DNA of 64,000 nt from Streptomyces cavernicola (GTDB taxonomy: Bacteria > Actinomycetota > Actinomycetes > Streptomycetales > Streptomycetaceae). The notes under the pieces are model-generated. The model had not been told where the DNA came from and did not search any database. It saw only the letters and a program-made list of their open reading frames with translations. Made by a program: the position numbers and the translations under genes. Positions within the stretch are counted from its first letter, which is position 1, and every line of letters begins with the position of its first letter. This document shows, piece by piece, positions 57,429 to 64,000 of this stretch. The DNA lies in the NCBI RefSeq assembly GCF_029968035.1, contig NZ_JASCIQ010000012.1, forward strand, positions 62,001 through 126,000, in the 5' to 3' direction.

Positions 57429-58469
57429 ATGGAGAGCCTCTCGGGTGCGGCCTTCGCACCGCAGACGACGTATCTGAACACCGCCAGCAGTGGCCTGCTC
57501 CCCGCCGACGGCGTGGCCGCGGTACAGCAGGCCGTCGCGGCGGTGGCCGCCGGTCGGGCGGGGGACATGTTCGCCGATGTGGAGGCCGCGCGGGCCGCCT
57601 TCGCCCGGATCGTCGGCGTCCCCGCGAGCCGGGTGGCCGCGGGCGACTCCGTCGCCGTCTACACCGGCCTGATCGCCGCTTCCCTGCCGGTGAGCGCCGA
57701 AGTCCTCCTCGCCGAGGACGACTTCAGCTCGCTGGTCACCCCCTTCCACGTCCGCGCCGACCTCAGGGTCCGCAAGGTCCCGCTCGAAGAGCTCGCCGAG
57801 GCCGTGCGCCCCGGCACCGACCTCGTCGCGTTGAGCCTGGCCCAGTCAGCCGACGGCCGGATCGCCGACCTCGACGCGATCCGCGCCGCGGCCCGCGCCC
57901 ACGGCGCCCGTACGCTCGTCGACGTCTCGCAGGCCGCGGGCTGGCTGCCGTACGACGCGTCCGAGGACGACTTCGCGGTGGCGGTCGCCTTCAAGTGGCT
58001 GCTCTGCCCGCGCGGCGTCACGTTCCTGGTGGTGCCGGAGGACCTCGGCTCGCTCACCCCGTACCTCGCGGGCTGGGTCGCGGGCGAGGTGCCCTTCGAC
58101 AGCTGCTACGGGCCGGTCCACGAATTCGCCCACTCCGCCCGCCGGTTCGACGTCAGCCCCAGCCTCCTGTCGTACGTCGGCGCCCGGCACGGCCTCGACC
58201 TGGTCGAGAAGATCGGGGTCGAAGCGGTGCACGCGCACGACACCGCGCTCGCCGACCGTTTCCGGGAAGGGCTCGACCGGCTCGGGCACACGCCCGTGCA
58301 CGCGCCAGGATCGGCGATCGTCTCGGTGCCCGGACTGGGCTTCCGGCAGCAGGAGTTGAGCCGCGCGGGCGTCGAGGTCTCGGACCGTGCGGGCAACCTG
58401 CGGGCCGCGTTCCACCTCTACAACTCGGCCGCCGACGTGGACCGGCTGCTCGACGTGCTCTCGGGCTGA
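57429..58469 (+). CDS. class V aminotransferase family protein
   Basis: 346 residues from the ATG at 57429. PLP fold: TTYLNTASSGLLPADGV, TLVDVSQAAGWLP with the cofactor aspartate, and Schiff-base K189 in VAFKWLLCPRG. Close to isopenicillin-N-epimerase/SufS-like proteins, but the cysteine-desulfurase active cysteine loop is absent. Substrate unknown. A TATAAG at about 57351 may be a -10. Confidence 0.86.
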   Translation: MESLSGAAFAPQTTYLNTASSGLLPADGVAAVQQAVAAVAAGRAGDMFADVEAARAAFARIVGVPASRVAAGDSVAVYTGLIAASLPVSAEVLLAEDDFSSLVTPFHVRADLRVRKVPLEELAEAVRPGTDLVALSLAQSADGRIADLDAIRAAARAHGARTLVDVSQAAGWLPYDASEDDFAVAVAFKWLLCPRGVTFLVVPEDLGSLTPYLAGWVAGEVPFDSCYGPVHEFAHSARRFDVSPSLLSYVGARHGLDLVEKIGVEAVHAHDTALADRFREGLDRLGHTPVHAPGSAIVSVPGLGFRQQELSRAGVEVSDRAGNLRAAFHLYNSAADVDRLLDVLSG

Positions 58470-58554
58470 ACTCCCCTGCGCGATACGACAGTTGGCCCGG
58501 CTCCCTCAAGGGGAACCGGGCCAAGCGTCACATCACGGGGTCACCGCGAGGGCC

Positions 58555-59454
58555 TCACCGTACCGGGGTGAAGTCCCGTGCGCCGATGTACTCGGGGCGC
58601 CGGACGGGTGCCGCGAAGGGTTCCTGCGCCGTGTTCTCCACGCTGTTGAAGACGAAGAACACGTTGCTCCGCGGGAAGGGAGTGATGTTGTCCCCGCTGC
58701 CGTGCATGGTGTTGCAGTCGAACAGCACGGCCGAGCCGGCGTTGCCGACCCACTGGGCGATCCCGTACTCGTCGGAGAGAGTCGTCAGCGCCTCGTCGGA
58801 GGGGATGCCCGCGTCCTGCATCTGCAGGGAACGCTTGTAGTTGTCCTTCGGCGTGGCGCCCTCACAGCCGAGGAAGGTGCGGTGCGAACCCGGCATGAGG
58901 AGCAGGCTGCCGTTGTACGCGTAGTTCCGCGTGAGCGCGATGGACACCGAGACGGTCCGCATGTTCGCGAGGCCGTCCTCCGCGTGCCACGTCTCGAAAT
59001 CGGAGTGCCAGTAGAAGCCGGAGGCGCCGAAGCCGGGCTTCACATTGATCCGTGACTGGTGGATGTAGACGTCCGAGCCCAGGATCTGCCGGGCCCGTCC
59101 GACGACGCGCGGGTCCGCCGCCAGCTTGGCGAAGACCTCGCTGATCTTGTGCACCTCGAAGAGGGAGCGGATCTCCTGAGTGCGGGGCTCCACGATGGAA
59201 CGCTCGTCGGCGCGCATCCTGGGGTCCAGGGTCAGACGGTCCAACTCCGCCTGGTAGATACCCACTTCGTCCTCGGGGACCAGCTCGTCGACCTGGATGA
59301 AGCCGTCCCTGTCGAACGCCGACAGCTCCGCGGCCGCGAACGGCCCCTGGGTACCCGGCTCGGACCACACGACGGGGTCCTTGCGCTCGGTCAGCACCTC
59401 GGCGGCGCCTCGGGTCGGGTACAGGTCTGCGGTGCGTTCGGGTGCGGTGGTCAT
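58555..59454 (-). CDS. ectD: ectoine hydroxylase
   Basis: Fe(II)/2-oxoglutarate dioxygenase that makes 5-hydroxyectoine. 299 residues. Iron ligands H150, D152 (FYWHSDFETWH) and H251 (TMHGSGDN) are intact, with the EctD signature segment around 147-160. ATG start. It lies after ectC, separated by three hairpins. Confidence 0.96.
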   Translation of the reverse strand: MTTAPERTADLYPTRGAAEVLTERKDPVVWSEPGTQGPFAAAELSAFDRDGFIQVDELVPEDEVGIYQAELDRLTLDPRMRADERSIVEPRTQEIRSLFEVHKISEVFAKLAADPRVVGRARQILGSDVYIHQSRINVKPGFGASGFYWHSDFETWHAEDGLANMRTVSVSIALTRNYAYNGSLLLMPGSHRTFLGCEGATPKDNYKRSLQMQDAGIPSDEALTTLSDEYGIAQWVGNAGSAVLFDCNTMHGSGDNITPFPRSNVFFVFNSVENTAQEPFAAPVRRPEYIGARDFTPVR

Positions 59455-59498
59455 GGTGTTGCCTGCCTCTCCTCTCGTACGGCCCTGTTCGGGATGTA

Positions 59499-59589
59499 CC
59501 CGGCCGCCGCACCCCGCCCCCGAGGCGGGGTGCGGCGGCCGGGAGTCAAGGGGGGCTCACGCCCCCGGCATCAGGTCCCGAGGGACCTG
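59499..59589 (-). terminator. three hairpins between ectC and ectD
   Basis: In mRNA order after ectC: an 8-bp stem (59572-59579 with 59582-59589), a 6-bp stem (59551-59556 with 59561-59566) and a perfect 20-bp stem (59499-59518 with 59524-59543) with a 5-nt loop. They should reduce read-through into ectD. Confidence 0.75.
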
Positions 59590-59600
59590 GTCGGGGCTGC

Positions 59601-60005
59601 TCAGCCCTCGTCCGGCTCCGTGAGCAGCGGGTACACGCCGTTCTCGTCGTGGTCCTCGCGGCCCGTGACGGGCGGGTTGAAGACACAGATGCAGTGGAAG
59701 TCCTCCTTGATACGCATCGTGTGCTTCTCGTGCCCGTTCAGCAAGTACATCGTGCCCGGCGTGATGGTGTACTTCTCGCCGGTCGTGTCGTCGGTCAGCT
59801 CCGCCTCGCCCTTGGTGCAGACGACGGCCTCGATGTGGTTGGCGTACCACATGGAGGTCTCGGTGCCGGCGTACAGGATGGTCTCGTGCAGCGAGAAGCC
59901 GACGCGCTCCTTGGCGAGCACGATGCGCTTGCTCTCCCACGTGCCCGAGGCGGACTTGACGTGCCGGTCGGTGCCTTCAATGTCCTTGAACGAACGGACG
60001 ATCAC
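59601..60005 (-). CDS. ectC: L-ectoine synthase
   Basis: Cupin enzyme that cyclises N-gamma-acetyl-diaminobutyrate to ectoine. 134 residues from a GTG. Visible: [33 protein letters not shown] with the catalytic Glu, [15 protein letters not shown] with the metal His, and [11 protein letters not shown]. Confidence 0.96.
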   Translation of the reverse strand: MIVRSFKDIEGTDRHVKSASGTWESKRIVLAKERVGFSLHETILYAGTETSMWYANHIEAVVCTKGEAELTDDTTGEKYTITPGTMYLLNGHEKHTMRIKEDFHCICVFNPPVTGREDHDENGVYPLLTEPDEG

Positions 60006-60055
60006 GGTGAGTTGGTTCCTTTTCTCTTACGTGCGTACGGCTGACGGAAGGGCGC

Positions 60056-61324
60056 TCAGGCGGTCTCGCGGACCGCGCGCGCGAGGGTGCGCAGACCCTC
60101 GTCCAGCTCCTCCGGCGTGATGGTGAGGGCGGGCAGGAGTTTGACGACCTCGCTCTCGGGACCGGAGGTCTCGATCAGCAGACCCAGCTCGAAGGCGCGC
60201 TTGGCGACCTTGCCGGCCCGGTCCTTGTCGTTGAACTCCAGGCCCCACACCAGACCGCGGCCGCGGTACTCGGCGGTGGCCTCGGGGTGCTCGGCGCGGA
60301 TCGCCTTCAGGGCCTGCTCGACCTGCTCGCCGCGGGCGAGGGTCTGCTTCTCCATCTGGCCGTCCGCCCAGTAGGCGTCCAGCGCGGCCGCCGCGGTGAC
60401 GAACGCCGGGTTGTTGCCGCGGAAGGTGCCGTTGTGCTCGCCCGGCTCCCAGATGTCCAGCTCGGGCTTGAACAGGGTGAGCGCGAACGGCAGGCCGTAG
60501 CCGGAGATGGACTTCGAGACGGTGACGATGTCCGGCACGATGCCCGCCTCCTCGAAGGAGAAGAACCCGCCGGTGCGGCCGCAGCCCATCTGGATGTCGT
60601 CGACGATGAGCAGCATGTCCCAGCGCTTGCACACCTCGGCGAGCTGGCGCAGCCACTCGGCGCGGGCCACGTTGATGCCGCCCTCGCCCTGGACCGTCTC
60701 GACGATCACGGCGGCCGGGGTGTTCAGGCCGGAGCCCGAGTCCTCCAGGAGCCGCTCGAACCAGATGAAGTCCGGGGTCTGCCCGTCGAGGTAGTTGTCG
60801 AACGGCATGGGCGTGCCGTGCACCAGCGGGATGCCGGCGCCGGCGCGCTTGAAGGCGTTGCCGGTCACGGCGAGCGAGCCGAGCGACATGCCGTGGAAGG
60901 CGTTGGTGAAGGACACGATCGACTCGCGGCCCTTGACCTTGCGGGCCAGCTTCAGCGCGGCCTCGACGGCGTTGGTGCCCGTCGGGCCCGGGAACATGAC
61001 CTTGTACGGCAGGTCGCGCGGGCGCAGGATCGTGTTCTGGAAGGACTCCAGGAAGGCGCGCTTCGCGGTGGTCGACATGTCGAGGCCGTGCGTGACGCCG
61101 TCGCGCTCGATGTAGTCGATGAGGGCGCGTTTCAGGACCGGGTTGTTGTGCCCGTAGTTGAGCGAACCGGCACCGGCGAAGAAGTCGAGGTACTCGTGGC
61201 CGTCCTCGTCGTACATACGGCTGCCCTGCGCGCGGTCGAAGACCGTCGGCCAACCGCGGCAGTAGCTGCGCACCTCCGACTCCAGGGTCTCGAAGACGCT
61301 CAGGTCCGGCTGGGTGATGGTCAC
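60056..61324 (-). CDS. ectB: diaminobutyrate--2-oxoglutarate transaminase
   Basis: Makes 2,4-diaminobutyrate from aspartate semialdehyde. 422 residues from a GTG with AGGAGGAG upstream. Class III PLP fold: [34 protein letters not shown] and Schiff-base K271 in [11 protein letters not shown]. Confidence 0.96.
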   Translation of the reverse strand: MTITQPDLSVFETLESEVRSYCRGWPTVFDRAQGSRMYDEDGHEYLDFFAGAGSLNYGHNNPVLKRALIDYIERDGVTHGLDMSTTAKRAFLESFQNTILRPRDLPYKVMFPGPTGTNAVEAALKLARKVKGRESIVSFTNAFHGMSLGSLAVTGNAFKRAGAGIPLVHGTPMPFDNYLDGQTPDFIWFERLLEDSGSGLNTPAAVIVETVQGEGGINVARAEWLRQLAEVCKRWDMLLIVDDIQMGCGRTGGFFSFEEAGIVPDIVTVSKSISGYGLPFALTLFKPELDIWEPGEHNGTFRGNNPAFVTAAAALDAYWADGQMEKQTLARGEQVEQALKAIRAEHPEATAEYRGRGLVWGLEFNDKDRAGKVAKRAFELGLLIETSGPESEVVKLLPALTITPEELDEGLRTLARAVRETA

Positions 61325-61394
61325 AGCGAATCTCCTCCTGGGAGATGAAGGCGTGGGGGGGCCGAGTGGATGGGTCGGTACTGGCGGGTGGTCT

Positions 61395-61417
61395 GCGGGC
61401 CGCTCGGGGCGGCCCGC
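61395..61417 (-). terminator. hairpin between ectA and ectB
   Basis: A perfect 9-bp stem (61395-61403 with 61409-61417) with a 5-nt loop just after the ectA stop. Confidence 0.5.
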
Positions 61418-61424
61418 CGGCGGG

Positions 61425-61973
61425 TCAGTACGGCAGCGGCTCGATGCGGTAGAGCACTTCGGGCTCGTGGCCGCCGTCGGGGAACTGCTCGGCGCTGAAC
61501 AGCACTTCCCGCTTGAGGTCGGCGCCGTGGCGCTGCGCGAACGACGTGAACAGGCGCTGCGACGCGGTGTTGTCGGGCGAGATGGTGGTCTCCAGGGACC
61601 GCAGGGGGTGCTCCTTCGCTACCTGCGCGGCCAGCCCGTCCAGCATCGCGGCGGCCAGACCGCGGCCGCGCTGTGCGGCGTCGACGGCGACCTGCCACAC
61701 CAGGAGGGTGTGCGGGCGCTCGGGCCTGATGTATCCCGTGATGAACCCGACCGCTTCGCCGTCCGCGTCTCGTGCGATCACCGAGGTGCCGGCGAAGTCA
61801 CGGCACCACAGCAGGTAGCTGTACGAGGAGTTCAGGTCGAGGGTCTTCGAGTCACGGGCGATGCGCCAGAGTGCGGCTCCGTCCGTCACCTCCGGGGTGT
61901 CGAGCCGCAAGTCCCCCGGCATTTCGCGAAAGGCGGTACGGGCACTTGCAAGGTCTGCTTGTGCGGCTGTCAT
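61425..61973 (-). CDS. ectA: diaminobutyrate acetyltransferase
   Basis: GNAT enzyme that acetylates diaminobutyrate. 182 residues from the ATG at 61973. EctA features: [39 protein letters not shown] (a region), [18 protein letters not shown] and [13 protein letters not shown]. First gene of ectABCD. A minus-strand TAAATT lies 8 bp before the ATG, so the mRNA is leaderless or nearly so. Confidence 0.95.
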   Translation of the reverse strand: MTAAQADLASARTAFREMPGDLRLDTPEVTDGAALWRIARDSKTLDLNSSYSYLLWCRDFAGTSVIARDADGEAVGFITGYIRPERPHTLLVWQVAVDAAQRGRGLAAAMLDGLAAQVAKEHPLRSLETTISPDNTASQRLFTSFAQRHGADLKREVLFSAEQFPDGGHEPEVLYRIEPLPY

Positions 61974-61981
61974 GCATATTG

Positions 61982-61987
61982 AATTTA
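61982..61987 (-). promoter_or_regulatory. candidate -10 of the ect operon
   Basis: Minus-strand TAAATT ending 8 bp before the ectA ATG. No good TTGACA-like -35 at 16-18 bp, which would fit an alternative sigma factor or an activator. Confidence 0.4.
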
Positions 61988-62208
61988 CCGACCGAAAATG
62001 GAAATTGCATCGCGAGAAGGGGTTACCTGAACGGCCTCTGTGTGTTATCACGCGGGCGTGCGCGCTCGCGCAAACAGCTCGCTGGATGACCGAGTTTGTC
62101 CGGATATTCCGGGTCGAATCGCTGCGCGTGTGGCGTCGGTCACAAGGAGGAAACCCTCACGAGATCTGCCCGAATTACGTCGTTTGACGTTCGCAGAATC
62201 TTTGCGTT

Positions 62209-62273
62209 TAGGACCGGGGAAAGCGGGCAGAAGAATACGGGAAGCTGCGCTCGAAAAGCAGCTCCCCGTATTC
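62209..62273 (+). ncRNA. possible small RNA or terminator unit
   Basis: TTGACG (62184-62189), 19 bp, TAGGAC (62209-62214), then within 20 bp a hairpin of 9 plus 6 bp with one mismatch (62233-62248 with 62258-62273), followed by A/T-rich sequence. On the other strand the hairpin would simply be the terminator of the downstream aminotransferase. Confidence 0.3.
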
Positions 62274-62371
62274 ATGAATACGCGATTAATTTATGGCCCC
62301 GGAAGTTTTCAGCGCCGGAGTCGGCTTTGGCCTGCGCGAATTCCCTCTCGTTTCGCGTCGGCCATCCAAAA

Positions 62372-63469
62372 CTACTCCCAGATCGCGGTCACCGCGCGCC
62401 GAGCCGCTTCCAGGTCGACGCCGAGCCCGGCCTCGCCGAGCGCGGCGCCGAGGGCGGCCAGGCTCGCGTGCACCACGCCGCGGGTCGCGTCGGGGCCGTA
62501 GTGGTTGACCCGGATCATCTCCTTGGCGAGCGCGCCCCCGCCCGCCGCGAGCGGCAGCGCCGGGTCGGCGGCGAGGGCCCGTGCCACCAGCTCGGAGGCG
62601 TCCACGCCCGCCGGGGCGCGCAGCGTGGTCGCGACCGGCGCCGCGTCCCGTGCCTCGTACACGTACGGCTCCAGGACGCCGAGCGCCTCTGCGCCCGCCC
62701 GCGTCGCCGCCGCGGCCGTCGCGTGCCGGGCCATGACCGCGTCCAGGCCCTCCGACTCGATCCGCTCCACGCAGGCCTCCAGGGCCAGCATCTCCAGCTG
62801 CGCCGGGGCGTGCAGGAGCGCCTTGCGGCCGCCGTCGATCCAGCGCGCCTTCCAGTCCAGGAGCGAGAGGTACGAGGCGCGCGGCGCCCGCGGGTTCTCC
62901 GCGAACCGCTGCCAGGCGCGCTCGCTCACCGACACCGCCGAGACGCCGGCCGGGCCGCCCATCGCCTTCTGCGCGCCGATGATGCACATGTCCACGCCCC
63001 AGGCGTCCGGAAGGACCGGCTCAGCCCCGATCGAGGCCACCGCGTCCAGGTAGAACAGCGCGCCGTGCTCCCGTACGACCTCGCCGATCTCGGCGACCGG
63101 GTTGGTGTTGCCGGTCGCCGCCTCCGCGTGCACCAGGGAGACGAAGTCGATCTCCGGGTGCTCGGCGAGCGCCTGGCGCACCTGGTCCGCGGTGACCGCC
63201 GTGTGGAACGGCACGCTCAGGTCGATCACGGTGGCGCCGCAGTCCCGCAGCCAGTTGCCGAAGGTCTGGCCGTACGGCCCCGTGACCACGTTCAGCGCGG
63301 TGGAGCCCGGCCGGGCGCCGGAGCGGATGCAGGCCTCAAGCGGCAGCAGCGCCTCGCCCTGCATGATCACGACGTCCTGCTCGGTCCGCAGGAGTCGCGC
63401 CACCCGCTGCTCGATCGCGGCGAAGTGCGCGGGGGTCAGCGGAGCCAGGTCGAGGAAGGGGTGCGTCAC
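62372..63469 (-). CDS. class V aminotransferase (pyridoxamine-pyruvate / alanine-glyoxylate type)
   Basis: 365 residues. TGPYGQTFGNWLRDCGATV, HAEAATGNTNPVAEIG, YLDAVASIGAEP with the cofactor Asp and Schiff-base K168 in IIGAQKAMGGP. The alanine-glyoxylate/serine-pyruvate group fits best; the exact substrate is open. Upstream of ectA on the same strand, but a hairpin separates them. Confidence 0.86.
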   Translation of the reverse strand: MTHPFLDLAPLTPAHFAAIEQRVARLLRTEQDVVIMQGEALLPLEACIRSGARPGSTALNVVTGPYGQTFGNWLRDCGATVIDLSVPFHTAVTADQVRQALAEHPEIDFVSLVHAEAATGNTNPVAEIGEVVREHGALFYLDAVASIGAEPVLPDAWGVDMCIIGAQKAMGGPAGVSAVSVSERAWQRFAENPRAPRASYLSLLDWKARWIDGGRKALLHAPAQLEMLALEACVERIESEGLDAVMARHATAAAATRAGAEALGVLEPYVYEARDAAPVATTLRAPAGVDASELVARALAADPALPLAAGGGALAKEMIRVNHYGPDATRGVVHASLAALGAALGEAGLGVDLEAARRAVTAIWE

Positions 63470-63581
63470 GGTGGTGCTCTCTTCTTGACGGTCCCGCGGC
63501 CCCGAGGAGGCCGCGGGCTGCTTGACGTGTTCGTGTCCGGGTGCCGGTCCGAGCGTACCGAGTGCGATCTAGGCTGCGGGC

Positions 63582-64000
63582 ATGAGTGATTCACGGGCGC
63601 GGGCAGGGGCGCAGACAGGCGTGCTGAGGGTTCGGGGGCGGGTGCTCGTCGGGCCGGAGGACGTGCGGGACGAGCTGTGGGTGGTCGGCGGGCGGGTGAG
63701 CTTCACGCGGCCGCCGGGCGCGGACGACGTGACGACCGTCGAGGGCTGGGCGCTGCCCGGCCTCGTCGACGCGCACTGCCATGTGGGGCTCGACGCGCAC
63801 GGGCCGGTCGACGCCGAGACCGCCGAGCGGCAGGCCCGCACCGACCGGGACAACGGGACGCTGCTGATCCGGGACGCGGGCTCGCCCTCCGACACCCGCT
63901 GGATCGACGACCGCGAGGACCTCCCGAAGATCATCCGCGCCGGCCGGCACATCGCCCGCACCAAGCGCTACATCCGCAACTACGCCCACGAGATCGAGCC
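63582..64000 (+). CDS. amidohydrolase, 5' part (runs off the window)
   Basis: Partial: about 139 N-terminal residues. VRGRVLVGPEDVRDELWVVGG then WALPGLVDAHCHVGLDAHG, the metal-binding HxH strand of the amidohydrolase superfamily. A TAGGCT -10 (63570-63575) ends 6 bp before the ATG, suggesting a leaderless mRNA. The stop lies beyond position 64000. Confidence 0.85.
   Translation, partial: MSDSRARAGAQTGVLRVRGRVLVGPEDVRDELWVVGGRVSFTRPPGADDVTTVEGWALPGLVDAHCHVGLDAHGPVDAETAERQARTDRDNGTLLIRDAGSPSDTRWIDDREDLPKIIRAGRHIARTKRYIRNYAHEIE

Larger units (their letters stand above)
61974..62371. other. AT-richer upstream region of ectA
   Basis: 398 bp without a gene. It holds the ect promoter near 61982, a plus-strand TTGACG/TAGGAC pair (62184-62214) and a 15-bp hairpin (62233-62273). 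Base composition is clearly less GC-rich than neighbours, as expected for a stress-regulated promoter. Confidence 0.5.

Noticed and set aside
62096..63589. A 497-codon plus-strand gene upstream of the last amidohydrolase
   Set aside because: Shadow of the class V aminotransferase; no motif and poor amino acid composition.

Overview
The window is high-GC actinobacterial chromosome, almost certainly Streptomyces. Reasons: strong third-position GC, GTG/TTG starts, many 4-bp ATGA/GTGA stop-start overlaps, a mycothiol-type DinB protein, and a gene order that I recall from the S. coelicolor core chromosome (gap-pgk-tpiA-secG, pgl-opcA-zwf-tal-tkt, ctaB/ctaA, the suf cluster, dapD, ectABCD). The species cannot be named from the sequence alone.

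1-15780, central carbon: gap, pgk, tpiA, secG, an RbpA-family RNA polymerase-binding protein, an MFS exporter and pgi on the plus strand; then the pentose-phosphate operon tkt > tal > zwf-opcA-pgl on the minus strand. 14800-20380, haem A and an ABC exporter: ctaB and ctaA flank a small conserved protein and an amidohydrolase, followed by a two-gene ABC-2 exporter. 20596-27246, Fe-S assembly: sufR-sufB-sufD-Rieske ferredoxin-sufC-sufS-sufU-DUF59, nearly all translationally coupled, ending at a perfect 17-bp terminator. 27338-38839, mixed: a Pro-rich membrane protein, an SMR pump with its TetR regulator and twin operators, dapD, a DapA paralogue, a two-domain ABM protein, a secreted nuclease, a conserved hypothetical, an SDR gene broken by a 38-bp insertion, and a Tat-exported PhoX-like protein.

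38848-40781 is the most interesting stretch. A TROVE/Ro60 (Rsr) gene is preceded by a 361-bp gene-free region that folds into two tandem Y-RNA-like units. The first is a plain Ro-type stem-loop. The second has the same 5' strand but carries a tRNA-like module in circularly permuted order (T arm, 7-bp acceptor-like stem closed by a small loop, U8-A9, D arm, mini anticodon arm). Three 11-bp phased repeats and a GAATTC hairpin lie between the RNA and the start codon.

40876-58469: a Tat metallophosphoesterase, cupin, double-TerD protein, MDMPI-fold protein, class B PBP, a membrane protein/histidine kinase/LuxR-type regulator operon, GNAT/IclR, an aldehyde dehydrogenase with a DUF1349 protein, a block of dispersed palindromic repeats, a DHA2-type MFS with a divergent GlxA-type AraC regulator, a GNAT, a decayed IS605-type tnpB end next to a truncated dsbA, and a class V aminotransferase. 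58555-64000: ectABCD for ectoine and hydroxyectoine, with an unusual run of hairpins before ectD, a second class V aminotransferase and the start of an amidohydrolase cut by the window edge.

Small dispersed repeats are a second theme. A family bounded by TCCCCCA and ACCCCCA has a copy that disrupts the SDR gene and a copy that supplies the last codons and stop of the DapA paralogue. Two other palindromic families mark gene ends. No CRISPR array, rRNA or canonical tRNA gene was seen.
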